64,000 nt of DNA from Thioalkalivibrio sp. AKL19 (GTDB lineage Bacteria; Pseudomonadota; Gammaproteobacteria; Ectothiorhodospirales; Ectothiorhodospiraceae), in the NCBI RefSeq assembly GCF_000420165.1, contig NZ_ATUK01000002.1, forward strand, positions 1-64,000, read 5' to 3'. Of the stretch, positions 37,014 to 46,098 are shown piece after piece (the stretch's first letter is position 1; the number at the start of each line of letters is the position of its first letter). The notes below the pieces were generated by a model. The model was not told the DNA's origin and did no database searches. It saw only the letters and a list, made by a program, of their open reading frames with translations. Both the position numbers and the translations under genes were made by a program.

Positions 37014-37570
37014 TCGAGCGGCGGCAGGTTATCCGTCGCCGAAGGGTCCGCCGGCTCGGCGGGATCTGCGGGCTCGGCCGGCCGTGTTCCGGTGTCCGGT
37101 TGCGTCGGGGTCCCGTCGCCCAGCGGCGGGGCATCCTCGCCCCGAGGCTGACGCTGCTGCCCCAGTGGCGGGGCATCCTGGGGCTGACCCTGTCCTTGCG
37201 GCTGGCCCTGGCCTCCCGGTGGCTGGCCCTGCCCCTGGGGCGCGGTGGGCGCGCCGCCCTGACCCGGCGCCGGCTGGCCGCCGCGCTCCATCTGGCCGGG
37301 GGGGTGCTGCCCCTGCGGCTGGCCGGGGGCCTCCTGGGGCTGCCCCGGGGGCATGCCCTGCCCACGCTCCTGGCCCTGGCCGCGTGGCATACCGCCCTGC
37401 CCCGGCACGTCCTGCCCGCCCGCCGGCGGGGCACCCCGCTCGGCGGGCGGCGTGCCCTGCCCCATGCCACCATGATGGTCGTCATGTTGCGGGGCCTGCG
37501 CATGGGCTGCGCCAACGGCGAAGAGGGCACCGAGGGCGATGGTCAATGCCGTACTGCGAAATCTCGTCAT
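37010..37570 (-). CDS. Secreted Gln/Gly/Pro-rich low-complexity protein
   Basis: This 186-residue protein has a clear signal peptide (MTRFRSTALTIALGALFAVG, cleavage after AHA) followed by about 110 residues made almost only of Gln, Gly, Pro and Met (repeats like GQPQGQ, PPGQ, GQGQP), then an acidic Asp/Pro/Ala tail with PADPAEPADP. There is no cysteine and no recognisable domain, and it should be intrinsically disordered in the periplasm or outside. It is downstream of sbtA and a PII-like gene in the same orientation, after a 141-base gap that holds its own candidate promoter. Ribosome-binding site AAGGAG is present. Confidence 0.75.
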   Translation of the reverse strand: MTRFRSTALTIALGALFAVGAAHAQAPQHDDHHGGMGQGTPPAERGAPPAGGQDVPGQGGMPRGQGQERGQGMPPGQPQEAPGQPQGQHPPGQMERGGQPAPGQGGAPTAPQGQGQPPGGQGQPQGQGQPQDAPPLGQQRQPRGEDAPPLGDGTPTQPDTGTRPAEPADPAEPADPSATDNLPPLD

Positions 37571-37612
37571 GGAAAAACTCCTTGCGGGCGTTAAGCCATT
37601 CGTTCAGGGCCC

Positions 37613-37642
37613 GTAATAGCAGCCACCCACCGCAGCCCCCAA
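37613..37642 (-). promoter_or_regulatory. Candidate extended -10 promoter of the low-complexity gene
   Basis: On the minus strand TTGGGG (37642-37637) and TATTAC (37618-37613) are 18 bases apart, and the -10 is preceded by TGC, giving an extended -10 (TGCTATTAC). Transcription would start about 35 bases before the start codon at 37570. Confidence 0.4.
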
Positions 37643-37670
37643 GGACCACACTCGAGTTCCCCGGCGTTTC

Positions 37671-37684
37671 GTGAAGCACTTCAC
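37671..37684. promoter_or_regulatory. 14-base inverted repeat upstream of the low-complexity gene
   Basis: GTGAAGCACTTCAC is a 6-2-6 palindrome centred about 30 bases upstream of the candidate -35 of the low-complexity gene and 27 bases beyond the end of the PII-like gene. It could be an operator or a small hairpin; no T tract follows. Confidence 0.3.
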
Positions 37685-37711
37685 TTCATGAGAGACGCCT
37701 GCGCGGCCGGA

Positions 37712-38002
37712 TCAGTTCTTCAGCGCGACCGGAATGGTGAACATCAGCAGTCCATAGTCGGTCTCGTACTGTTCCTTGAACCGGGCCGCGATACGGTCGC
37801 ACAGATCGGCCGAGGCCACGACCTCCAGCTTGATGTTGCCCCCGGCCCGCCAGTTGCCCCGGCGCTTGCCGTGCCGTCCCCAGCCACGTGCATCGGTGAC
37901 GGTGTAGCCGGCCGCCCCCATGGCGCGCACCTCGTCGATCAGCATCTCTTCGAGGATCGCCTCGGCCACCACCGTCAGCAGGTGCATGTCATCGGATTGC
38001 AT
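37712..38002 (-). CDS. SbtB-like PII-family regulator
   Basis: This 96-residue protein has the ferredoxin-like PII fold: an N-terminal strand HLLTVVAEAILEEMLIDEV, a T-loop-like segment around TDARGWGRHGKRRGNWRAG and a C-terminal strand LLMFTIPVAL. It lies 4 bases after the bicarbonate transporter gene, exactly as SbtB with SbtA in cyanobacteria, where SbtB binds adenine nucleotides and gates transport. The T-loop is short and Arg/Gly-rich, and the uridylylation tyrosine of GlnB is absent. Confidence 0.85.
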   Translation of the reverse strand: MQSDDMHLLTVVAEAILEEMLIDEVRAMGAAGYTVTDARGWGRHGKRRGNWRAGGNIKLEVVASADLCDRIAARFKEQYETDYGLLMFTIPVALKN

Positions 38003-38006
38003 CGAG

Positions 38007-38954
38007 CTAGCCTCCCAGCGAATAGAGGGTCTGGGCCATCCAGAAATACAGCGGCACGCCCACGAAGATATTGAACGGGAATGTCACCCCCAGCGAGGCG
38101 CCGATCGACAGCGCGGGATTGGCCTTGGGGACCGCGATACGCATGGCGGCCGGTGCCGCGATATACGACGCACTGGCGTACAGCGTGGCGAGCAACAGCG
38201 TCCCGCCGATCGACATCCCCAGCGCATAGCCCAGCAGCGTCCCCAGCACCGCCGATACGATCGGCATCAGAATCGCGAAGACGACCAGGAACAGCCCGTA
38301 CTGGCGCACGTCCGCGATACGGCTGGAGGCCACCAGCCCCATCTCCAGAAGGAACAGCGCCAGTACCCCCTTGAACAGGTCAAAGAACATCGGCTCCAGC
38401 GGCTCGATGTGCACCGGGCCGGCGATGAAGCCAATCACCAGGCCGCCGGCCAGCAGGAAGATGCTCTTGCCGAAGAAGACCTCGTGCAGGGTCTGGCCCC
38501 AGCGGGCAGGACCCTTGCTGCCCATGCGCGCCAGCAGGATCCCGATAATCAGCGCCGGCATCTCCAGCAGCACGAGGAACACCACCATGTGGCCCTCGTA
38601 ATCGAGATCGCGGGACGCCAGGAAGGCCACCGCCACGGAGAAGGTCACCACCGAGACCGAGCCGTAATGCGCGGCGATGGAGGCGGAGTCGGCCCGCGGC
38701 ATGCGGCCCAGCCAGCGAAGGACGGGAAACGCGATCAGCGGGATCAGCGAACCCACGGCAAGCACCGCGAGGCCGGGCAGCAGGAGTGGAAGCAGCTCGC
38801 TTTCCGCCAGCTTCACCCCGCCCATCAGGCCAATCGCCAGCAACAGGTAGATCGACAGCGCCTCGTAGATCGCCATCGGGATCTTCAGATCCGACTTGGC
38901 GAGCCCGGCAATCGCGCCCAGCAGGAAGAACAGTACGACCGGATCGAATGCCAT
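38007..38954 (-). CDS. SbtA-type sodium-dependent bicarbonate transporter
   Basis: This 315-residue protein has about ten membrane helices and matches the DUF897/SbtA family: FFLLGAIAGLAKSDLKIP at the N-terminus, the central EMPALIIGILLARMG, and the repeat-end segments SASYIAAPAAMR and GASLGVTFPFN. It would import bicarbonate with Na+, using the gradient kept by Mrp. Start 38954 is preceded by a good ribosome-binding site GGAGG; an in-frame ATG five codons upstream is less well placed. Confidence 0.88.
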   Translation of the reverse strand: MAFDPVVLFFLLGAIAGLAKSDLKIPMAIYEALSIYLLLAIGLMGGVKLAESELLPLLLPGLAVLAVGSLIPLIAFPVLRWLGRMPRADSASIAAHYGSVSVVTFSVAVAFLASRDLDYEGHMVVFLVLLEMPALIIGILLARMGSKGPARWGQTLHEVFFGKSIFLLAGGLVIGFIAGPVHIEPLEPMFFDLFKGVLALFLLEMGLVASSRIADVRQYGLFLVVFAILMPIVSAVLGTLLGYALGMSIGGTLLLATLYASASYIAAPAAMRIAVPKANPALSIGASLGVTFPFNIFVGVPLYFWMAQTLYSLGG

Positions 38955-39153
38955 TGCGCCTCCGTCCACGTTGCAGGCACGACATTTCCTGCGGTTTGCC
39001 TTGGTATCGTAGGCGAGACCGGGGCCGGAGGAAACCGCCGAACCACCCCGCCCGCGCCCGGCAGGCCCGGATCACGGCCACCTCGCCGGACCGTCATCTG
39101 CGCGATCCACTGAGCTACGCTCGGGAGAAGGGGCTCTTCAAGAGGACAACCGC

Positions 39154-39732
39154 ATGACCCGAATCCTGATCCTGCAGGGCCACCCGGACCCGGCCGGGGG
39201 TCATCTCGACCACGCCCTGGCCGACGCCTACCGCGAGGGGGCCGAACAAGGCGGCCTCGCGGTGGACACCTACACCATCGCCCACCGCGACTTCCCGCTG
39301 CTCAAGAGCCAGGCCGAATTCCTCGACGAGACGATTCCGCCCGCCATCCTGGAGGCCCAGGAGCTGATCGAGACCGCCCACCACATCGTCCTGGTCTACC
39401 CGCTCTGGCTGGGCGACATGCCGGCCGTGGTGAAGGGATTCCTCGAGCAGACTCTGCGGCCATCCTTTGTCGCCGATGGCGACATGAACCGCCTGCGCCA
39501 CACGCGGCTCAAGGGCCGGTCGGTTCGCATCGTCGTGACCATGGGCATGCCGGCCCTCGCCTACCGCTGGTGGTTCGGCGCCCACAGCCTGAAGAGCCTC
39601 GAGCGCAACGTCCTGCGCTTCTGCGGTTTCGGCCCCGTCCGCCACACCCTGATCGGTCTAAATGGCGGTGACGCCGCCGCCCGCGAGCGCTGGCTGAATC
39701 GCCTGCGCGAACTCGGCCGCCAGGGGCAGTAA
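39154..39732 (+). CDS. Flavodoxin-fold NAD(P)H-quinone oxidoreductase-like protein
   Basis: This 192-residue protein has the flavodoxin-like start ILILQGHPDPAGGHL (FMN phosphate region), the segment HIVLVYPLWLGDMPAVVKGFLEQTL typical of NQO1/KefF/MdaB-type enzymes, and a glycine-rich C-terminal half. It likely transfers two electrons from NAD(P)H to quinones. It is divergent from sbtA, with which no functional link is evident. Confidence 0.8.
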   Translation: MTRILILQGHPDPAGGHLDHALADAYREGAEQGGLAVDTYTIAHRDFPLLKSQAEFLDETIPPAILEAQELIETAHHIVLVYPLWLGDMPAVVKGFLEQTLRPSFVADGDMNRLRHTRLKGRSVRIVVTMGMPALAYRWWFGAHSLKSLERNVLRFCGFGPVRHTLIGLNGGDAAARERWLNRLRELGRQGQ

Positions 39733-39819
39733 TCCCCCGCGTCAGGCCGGTAGATCCGGCGGCGGCGGGGTGGCCGGCTCGGGGCAATCGGACGGGGCCG
39801 GCATCGTGCAGTGCTCCCC

Positions 39820-40341
39820 CTACGCCTCGACCACCAGCTGCTGGAACAGTCCGCCCAGGATCACCAGGGCAAAGCCCGCGTACAGGCCGGCGACCACGTC
39901 GTCCATCATGATGCCGTGGCCGTCCTGCCACTTGTGGTCGAAGTAGTTCGCGGGCCAGGGCTTGAGGATGTCGAACACCCGGAACAGCAGGAAGCCGACA
40001 ACCACCCACATGAGTCCCGCCGGCGCGAAGGCCAGCGTGATCAGCATGCCCGCCCATTCATCCCAGACGATGCCGGGATGATCGTGCACCCCCAGCTTGC
40101 GCGCGCTCTCGCCGCAGATGTGGAACCCGGCCATCACCACGATCACGGTGATCGCGATATAGGCCCATTCGGGGAAATTCATGATCGCGAAGTACAGCAC
40201 CAGCGCGCCCAGCGAACCGGTGGTCCCCGGGGCCCAGCGCGACAGACCACTGCCGAAACCGAACGCCAGCAGGTGGATCGGATCGCCGAAAACGGTCTTC
40301 GCCGACGGCATCTGCGGTTTGCGGATCTTCTGCTCCGACAT
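39820..40341 (-). CDS. pgpA: Phosphatidylglycerophosphatase A PgpA
   Basis: This 173-residue inner-membrane enzyme dephosphorylates phosphatidylglycerol phosphate. Family elements are ATGFGSGLSRWAPGTTGSLG-like sequence near residue 25 (here FGFGSGLSRWAPGTTGS) and the metal-binding DEWAGMLI and MDDVVAGLYAG segments. It is last in the ribH-nusB-thiL-pgpA series, 13 bases after thiL. Confidence 0.93.
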   Translation of the reverse strand: MSEQKIRKPQMPSAKTVFGDPIHLLAFGFGSGLSRWAPGTTGSLGALVLYFAIMNFPEWAYIAITVIVVMAGFHICGESARKLGVHDHPGIVWDEWAGMLITLAFAPAGLMWVVVGFLLFRVFDILKPWPANYFDHKWQDGHGIMMDDVVAGLYAGFALVILGGLFQQLVVEA

Positions 40342-40354
40342 GGCTCCCCTGTCC

Positions 40355-41365
40355 CTAGTGTTTTTCGGTGTCCGCGAAATGATCGTGGCCCGCCCGCGCC
40401 ACGTCCAGTCGCTGCCCGTCCGTGTCCTCGACGACCACCTCGTCGCCGGTGGTGCATTCCCCGATCACCGTCAGCGGTACATCGACGCTGAACGCCAGCA
40501 GATCGAGTGACTCTCCCGCCGGGAGGGCGAACAGCAGTTCGTAATCCTCGCCACCGCCGAGCGCGTGGTCGCGCGCCTGCGCATCGGGCACCTCTGCCAG
40601 CAACGGATCGCGGGGGATCGCCGGCCAGTCGATCCGCGCCCCACAACCCGAGGCCGCACACAGATGCCCCAGGTCCGCCAGCAGGCCGTCGGAGATGTCG
40701 ATCGCCGCGCGGGCCCGGTTGCGCAGGCCGCGCCCCAGTGCCAACCGTGCCCGGGGCCAGAACAGCCGCTCGCAGGCCGGATCACCGGCATCGGCGGGCG
40801 GCATGTCACCTGCGACGCCCCGCGCCCGCCGGGCGGTCTCGTGGGTCAGCCCGAAGGCCGCCCCACCCAGCGCACCGGAGACCACAAGACGATCCCCGGG
40901 CCGGGCGCCGTCACGCCGCAGGGCCTGGCCCGCGGGCACGGCCCCCAGCACGGTCACGCTGATCGCCAGCGGGCCGCGGTTGGTATCCCCGCCGACCAGC
41001 GGAATCCCGGCCTCCCCGGCCAGGGCCAGGAAGCCCTCGCTGAAGCCCGCGAGCCAGCCATGATCCACCCGTGGCAGGGTCAGCGACAGCACGGCGCCCA
41101 GCGGGTCGGCGCCCATCGCCGCCAGGTCGCTGAGGTTGGAAGCCAGGGCCTTGTGGCCGACGCTCGCCGGGGGGTGATCGGGAAAGAAGTGGGTGCCCTC
41201 GACCAGGGTATCGACGGTGACGACCAGTTCGTGGCCGCCCGGAATGCCCAGCAGGGCGGCGTCGTCGCCGATACCAAGCCGGACGCCTTCGGCAGACGCT
41301 GCGGCCGCCGCAGGCGCGCCGAAATAGCGCCGGATCAGCTCGAACTCGGAATCGGGGCCGGTCAT
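40355..41365 (-). CDS. thiL: Thiamine-monophosphate kinase ThiL
   Basis: This 336-residue enzyme phosphorylates thiamine phosphate to the diphosphate cofactor. Motifs include GIGDDAAL, VTVDTLVEGTHFF, the metal/nucleotide loop GGDTNRGP and the C-terminal DISDGLLADLGH. Start 41365 lies 26 bases after the nusB stop; longer in-frame sequence upstream is a shadow of nusB. Confidence 0.95.
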   Translation of the reverse strand: MTGPDSEFELIRRYFGAPAAAAASAEGVRLGIGDDAALLGIPGGHELVVTVDTLVEGTHFFPDHPPASVGHKALASNLSDLAAMGADPLGAVLSLTLPRVDHGWLAGFSEGFLALAGEAGIPLVGGDTNRGPLAISVTVLGAVPAGQALRRDGARPGDRLVVSGALGGAAFGLTHETARRARGVAGDMPPADAGDPACERLFWPRARLALGRGLRNRARAAIDISDGLLADLGHLCAASGCGARIDWPAIPRDPLLAEVPDAQARDHALGGGEDYELLFALPAGESLDLLAFSVDVPLTVIGECTTGDEVVVEDTDGQRLDVARAGHDHFADTEKH

Positions 41366-41391
41366 GGCCGTGGTGCTGATCCCGCCCGAGG

Positions 41392-41919
41392 TCAGCGCGG
41401 CGCGGAGCGCTCGGGACCGCGCAAGTCGGCGGAGAGCCGGTCCAGCACGCCGTTGATGTAGCGATGCGACTGCTCGGCGCCGTAGCGCTTGGCGAGATCG
41501 ACGGCCTCGTTGATCACCACGCGGTAAGGCACCTCGAAGCGCTCGGCCAGCTCCCACTGCCCCAGCCACAGCAGGGCATGCTCCACCGGATCGAGCTGAT
41601 CCAGCGGGCGACCCAGATACGGCTCCATACGGGCATCCAGCGCCTCGCGGTCGCGGGTCACGCCGATCAGGAGTTCGCGGAAGTACTCGGCATCGGCCTT
41701 GGCGTGTTCCTCGTCGTCGCGGAACTCGGCCAGGATGTCCTTGGGGTGAGCCCCGGTCATCTGCCAGGAATACAGCGCCTGCATGGCCCGACGCCGCGCG
41801 AACGAGCGCGCATGCCGCGCCCGCTGCTCGGGCGTGCTGCGCGGACGCTTGCCGCGCGAAGCGCCCGCGCCCTTGGCTGCCGGACGATCGGATTGGGAGG
41901 GATTGCCGGGTTCGGTCAC
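41392..41919 (-). CDS. nusB: Transcription antitermination factor NusB
   Basis: This 175-residue all-helical protein acts in rRNA antitermination with NusE. Core elements are ARRRAMQALYSWQMTG, LDPVEHALLWLGQWEL and YRVVINEAVDLAKRYGAEQSH (family C-terminal helices). A GTG at 41919 is taken as start, since it is the only in-frame start between the ribH stop and the core; it gives a basic N-terminal extension of about 40 residues. Confidence 0.93.
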   Translation of the reverse strand: MTEPGNPSQSDRPAAKGAGASRGKRPRSTPEQRARHARSFARRRAMQALYSWQMTGAHPKDILAEFRDDEEHAKADAEYFRELLIGVTRDREALDARMEPYLGRPLDQLDPVEHALLWLGQWELAERFEVPYRVVINEAVDLAKRYGAEQSHRYINGVLDRLSADLRGPERSAPR

Positions 41920-41942
41920 GTCGGATTCGCGCTCGTGTTCGC

Positions 41943-42428
41943 TCAGGAACCGCCGCGCAGCTTGCGCATCAGGCTGACCATCTCGATCGCGCCCATCGCG
42001 GCATCCGCGCCCTTGTTGCCGGCCTTGGTCCCGGCGCGTTCGATCGCCTGCTCGATGGAGTCGGTCGTCAGCACGCCAAAGCTGATCGGCAGGTCCTCGG
42101 CCATCTGCACCTGCGCCAGGCCCTTGGCCGCCTCGCCGGCGACGTAGTCGAAATGCGGTGTGGAGCCGCGAATCACGCAGCCCAGGGCAATCACGCCATC
42201 GTACTGCCCGGAGCGCGCCATGGCCTGCGCCGCCAGCGGCAATTCGTAGGCACCCGGCACGCGGGCGATGGTCAGGTTCTTTTCCTGCGCCCCGTGGCGC
42301 TTCAGGGTATCCACCGCGCCTTCCAGCAGGCGCTCGACGATCAGGCTGTTGAAGCGCGCCAGCAGCAGGCCATAACGGTGATCGGCAACGTCGATGAAGT
42401 CGCCTTCCAGGGTCTTGATCTCGGACAT
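41943..42428 (-). CDS. ribH: 6,7-dimethyl-8-ribityllumazine synthase RibH
   Basis: This 161-residue enzyme makes lumazine, the direct precursor of riboflavin. The catalytic His92 lies in GSTPHFDYV, and [10 protein letters not shown] is the substrate region. It is separated from the other rib genes (ribD, ribE, ribBA) by the 5.9-kb DAB cluster, although all are on the same strand. No FMN riboswitch is seen in the 209 bases upstream. Confidence 0.95.
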   Translation of the reverse strand: MSEIKTLEGDFIDVADHRYGLLLARFNSLIVERLLEGAVDTLKRHGAQEKNLTIARVPGAYELPLAAQAMARSGQYDGVIALGCVIRGSTPHFDYVAGEAAKGLAQVQMAEDLPISFGVLTTDSIEQAIERAGTKAGNKGADAAMGAIEMVSLMRKLRGGS

Positions 42429-42637
42429 GGTGTAATTCCGGTTGGGACAAGGCCGGGCCGCACGCCCGGGATGGTGGATACAGGAAGCCCAGAACGAATC
42501 GCGCGTTCGCGGGGATCCCTCCATGTTTCAACGCGCGACATCGGCTCGGGCGTGATCGTGCGATGGGTTCAGAACCGCCCTAGTGTAGCGCACCCGGAGC
42601 AGGCATCGTAGGACCCGGGCGAGACAAGCCGGCGCGA

Positions 42638-42964
42638 TCACCCCTTGAACTTCACCAGCCGGCTGACCTGGATATCCGAGATAAACACGACGCCGCTGTG
42701 CTTGTTGAAGAACGGGGTAAAGCCCTCGAGGATCGGCTCCACCAATTCCTCGGGCACGGCGGCGATGATCATGATCAGTACCTCGTCCTCGTTGAACATC
42801 AGGTGCCCCTCGTGGAACCCCTGGCTCCCCTTTCCGGAGAGGTTGCCGATGATCGTGTAGCCCTTGACGCCGGCCCGGTCGAGCAGATCGGTGGCAAAGG
42901 CCTGGTGCTCACCCTCGAGGATGATCTCGAGCTTTTTCAGTGGATTGAGATTCAGGTCATTCAT
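42638..42964 (-). CDS. PII-like protein of the DAB inorganic-carbon cluster
   Basis: This 108-residue protein has the PII fold: strand KKLEIILEGEHQAFATDLL, then GVKGYTIIGNLSGKGSQGF where the T-loop begins, and the C-terminal segment SGVVFISDIQVSRLV. It overlaps dabA by four bases and is thus probably co-translated. PII-like proteins next to DUF2309 genes are known as carboxysome/transport-associated CPII proteins; regulation of DAB by nucleotides or bicarbonate is an inference. It is clearly different from the SbtB-like protein at 37.7 kb. Confidence 0.85.
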   Translation of the reverse strand: MNDLNLNPLKKLEIILEGEHQAFATDLLDRAGVKGYTIIGNLSGKGSQGFHEGHLMFNEDEVLIMIIAAVPEELVEPILEGFTPFFNKHSGVVFISDIQVSRLVKFKG

Positions 42965-45900
42965 GAAGGGGCCCCCTCCGCAGCAGATTCGTCAGTTGCA
43001 TCGCGCCCGGCATCCGGCAGGGCTTCCTCGCGCCACTCGCCCTCCACGAACCGGTATAACCGATCCGTCGCGGGATCCAGGATCATGACCAGAATCCAGC
43101 CATTGACGACCAGGCTCCTGACCTTGGCGACACCCTCGATCGCCGCACGGGCATGTTCGAAAGGGGCCTCGACCAGGGTCAGCAGGCGCACCGGGTCATG
43201 GTAGGGCCAACCATCCTGCAACACCGTTTGCGAGGGGAGTCCGGTACGCAGGTCACTGAGGTTCCCGGTGATGACGCCCAGGCGGCAGGCCACGTTGTGG
43301 TACACCTTGCTGCCGCTGCCGTAGCGTTCGTTGTCGACCGCCGAAAAGTAGTGCTCCATGTTGATCCACTGGGCGACCACCAGCGGGCCGGTCAGGATGC
43401 TCTCGAGCAGGCGTCCCCGGGGGTCGAGCCGGTAGTCGTAGGAATGCAGGAAGGCTCGGCCCTCGAGGTCCGAGGCCTCGGTCAGGTGGCGACGCCCGAT
43501 AATGAAACCGGCGTTGCGCGCCAGTCCCCATTCGGGGCGCACCTGCGCCCAGTCCACGGTGTTGCGCTCGGCGATGCGCGCGGCCCGGATCGGGTCGGGT
43601 TCGGGTGCGCCTTCTGGCAGCAGCGTCGGCACACGCTCGGCCGCACACCGGCGCTTCGCCGCATGCAGCCCGTTGCGCAGACGTTCCAGGTAGACGAGGT
43701 GGCTGGCCGGCAGCAGGTCCAGGTCGTGTAGCTGGATCTGGTCGGAGGTGGTGTTGTGAAACGCCGGCAGGAACCAGGCATCGTCCGGGATGTGGATGCC
43801 CTGCTGTCGTATGCGGCGGCGCACCGCCGGCTTGTTGGCCATGTGCGCGAGGACCCGGGCGCTGACAAGCCCGTGGCTGCCGCCGCACGCACCGCAGTCG
43901 AGTGCCGACTCGTAGGGATTGTTGTGCGAATGGCTGCCGTGGCCCGTGAGGATGACGAAGCGCGAGAACCCTTCGGTCAGGCCGATCGAGCGCAGCGCCT
44001 GGGCCACGAAGTAGGTCTGTTCCTCGAGCGAGAAGCCAATCCGGCCCAGGCGCTCGAGCTGCATCTGGGCGTAGGAACGGTTGATACGATAGTCGCCCTG
44101 CAGCGTCCTGATGAACCTGGATTCCGCGCTCTCGCTCAGGGCGAAGTCACGCGCGAACTGGGTCTGCCCCGCGTGGTTCTCCATCGCCGCCTCACGCAGT
44201 TCGCGAATCATCGCATCGGTGATCGACTCTCGTTCGATACCGAATTCCTTGTGAATCGCCTCGACGATAATCACCCGCTGGAGGGCACGAACGACCGAGT
44301 CCGCCTGCTCGCGGGTGAGCTTGTCGACCAGCAGCCGCGTCGAGGGCTTGTCGGTCTCGATCTTGTGGCGCCAGCGATTGTAGGCGCGCGGGGCGATGGT
44401 CTTGCCGACCAGGTCGAACCCGAACAACAGACCGATCGCCTCCACCGTGAAGTAGGGCGAGAGCACCGAGTGCTTGAGGTCGTGCAGTAGATGCTCGGCC
44501 GACGAGTACAGATCGGTATCCAGCTTTTCGGCGCCCGTGCTCACCTCGAGCACGAGGTTTTTCGGCGTGACCACCACGGGGCATAGATGGTCCTCGCTCC
44601 CCTTGCCGAGCGCGATGAAACTGACCGGCACGCCGAAGAAGCCGGCAATGCCGTAGGTCTGATAATCGCCGATGGTCTCGAGCTGGCGGCGGATCCGTTC
44701 GGAGCGTACATCGATACAGAACAGCAGTTGCGCGAACGGCCGCTTGGCACGCGGCGCGGGCGGCTCCCAACGCAGCCTGGCGAGCAGTGAATGGCGATAC
44801 CCCGCCTCCATGGCCTCCAGCCAGATCATGCCCTCGCGCTTCTCGAACGCGGCCAGTTCGTCGAGCACCCGGCCCAGATGATCCCGGTCAAGCTGGCGGA
44901 AGGCCTCCGGCATGCCGGCGAGTTCCGCCAGATCGTCGAGTGCCCGGGCCTGACGCTCGCTCTCGACGCGGCGCCGGGCCGGCACATACCGGCCGAGCAG
45001 CGTGGCGACCTCGGCCGGGCGGCCGCGGGCGACGACATCCTCGACGCGCTCGGCCAGCGGCGGGAGCACCACACCGGTAAACAACTCGTGGCGCAGGTAG
45101 CACTCGGCCGGGCGCTCGGTGATCAGGGTATCGAGCTCGGTTCGGTTGCCGGGCATCCGCCAGCGCGACGCGTGCTCGCGGACGAGCGCCAGCGCCAGAA
45201 CCAGGCGAATGGCCAGAAAGTCCACCAGATCGGCGGGATACTCCCGGGCCCAGTAGTAGTGGCTGGTCGTCGCACGCCAGCGGATGAAGCCGGCCCAGCC
45301 ATGCAGGTGGGTCAGTTCGCGCGCAATCAGGTCCGGCCAGGCCTCCTCGGGGATGCCCAGTTCGTCGAGGATGAAGGCGATGACCCCCTCGGGCGAATCG
45401 GCCTGCCCCACGATCCTGTGCACGTGCAGCCCGCGCAGGAACAACCGCAGATTGCGCCGTGCCAGGCGGCTCCAGGCGGTAAACAGCCCCTTCTCCCGGC
45501 CCGGCATCTGCCAGGCAGACTGGCCCTCGTCGAAGAAATCCAGGCAGGTCTTGATCAGGAGCTCGTCGAGCGTCTCGCCGGTCCGGGTACCGAACAGCGC
45601 GTCCAGCACCTCGTAAAACGGTCGTTCGGGCGGAAAGGCTCCGCGCAGCTGGTCGGCGAGTGCCTCGACATTCACGCCATGCGGCGCCTGCGGTGCCTCG
45701 CCCGCCAGTGTTGCCGCGACGTCATCGAGACTCGCGAATGCGCGTTGACAGGTTACCGGATCACGGCGGCGGGTCAGCAGGGCATGGATCAGCGCGTTGC
45801 CGTCGATCGATTGCAGGGCCGGATACTCGCCAACGGTCGCGTGAATGCTGGCCTCCAGCGAATCGCGATCGACCCGCCCAAGGGCGAGCCACTGCTGATA

Positions 45901-46098
45901 GTCGGCACGCTTCAGGAAGCCGCGCCCGTGGAACAGCGCCTCGCCCTGCGCGACCGCTTCGGGGAACGGCAGATCCTCCAGCCCGTGCAGCGGGTTGTGG
46001 TGGATGAAGGTACGCATGGGCCAGAGGTTCGGGATCGGCTCGGCGGCCATGTGCACCATCGACCGGATCTTCAGTCGGCGTCCAAGGGAAAGGTTCAC
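42961..46098 (-). CDS. dabA: DabA, carbonic-anhydrase-like subunit of DAB inorganic-carbon transporter
   Basis: This 1045-residue DUF2309 protein is the long form of DabA. The zinc site of the beta-carbonic-anhydrase-like core is present: Cys461 and Asp463 in LFCIDVRSER, His720 in LTGHGSHSHNNP and Cys735 in SALDCGACGG, the same spacing as the site defined in Halothiobacillus DabA2. It would hydrate CO2 vectorially, driven by proton flow through the NuoL-like DabB. It overlaps the gene before and after it by four bases each. Confidence 0.93.
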   Translation of the reverse strand: MNLSLGRRLKIRSMVHMAAEPIPNLWPMRTFIHHNPLHGLEDLPFPEAVAQGEALFHGRGFLKRADYQQWLALGRVDRDSLEASIHATVGEYPALQSIDGNALIHALLTRRRDPVTCQRAFASLDDVAATLAGEAPQAPHGVNVEALADQLRGAFPPERPFYEVLDALFGTRTGETLDELLIKTCLDFFDEGQSAWQMPGREKGLFTAWSRLARRNLRLFLRGLHVHRIVGQADSPEGVIAFILDELGIPEEAWPDLIARELTHLHGWAGFIRWRATTSHYYWAREYPADLVDFLAIRLVLALALVREHASRWRMPGNRTELDTLITERPAECYLRHELFTGVVLPPLAERVEDVVARGRPAEVATLLGRYVPARRRVESERQARALDDLAELAGMPEAFRQLDRDHLGRVLDELAAFEKREGMIWLEAMEAGYRHSLLARLRWEPPAPRAKRPFAQLLFCIDVRSERIRRQLETIGDYQTYGIAGFFGVPVSFIALGKGSEDHLCPVVVTPKNLVLEVSTGAEKLDTDLYSSAEHLLHDLKHSVLSPYFTVEAIGLLFGFDLVGKTIAPRAYNRWRHKIETDKPSTRLLVDKLTREQADSVVRALQRVIIVEAIHKEFGIERESITDAMIRELREAAMENHAGQTQFARDFALSESAESRFIRTLQGDYRINRSYAQMQLERLGRIGFSLEEQTYFVAQALRSIGLTEGFSRFVILTGHGSHSHNNPYESALDCGACGGSHGLVSARVLAHMANKPAVRRRIRQQGIHIPDDAWFLPAFHNTTSDQIQLHDLDLLPASHLVYLERLRNGLHAAKRRCAAERVPTLLPEGAPEPDPIRAARIAERNTVDWAQVRPEWGLARNAGFIIGRRHLTEASDLEGRAFLHSYDYRLDPRGRLLESILTGPLVVAQWINMEHYFSAVDNERYGSGSKVYHNVACRLGVITGNLSDLRTGLPSQTVLQDGWPYHDPVRLLTLVEAPFEHARAAIEGVAKVRSLVVNGWILVMILDPATDRLYRFVEGEWREEALPDAGRDATDESAAEGAPS

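Noticed and set aside
42430-42637. FMN riboswitch upstream of ribH (also sought upstream of ribE and ribBA)
   Set aside because: The conserved RFN core elements could not be found in any of the three upstream regions.
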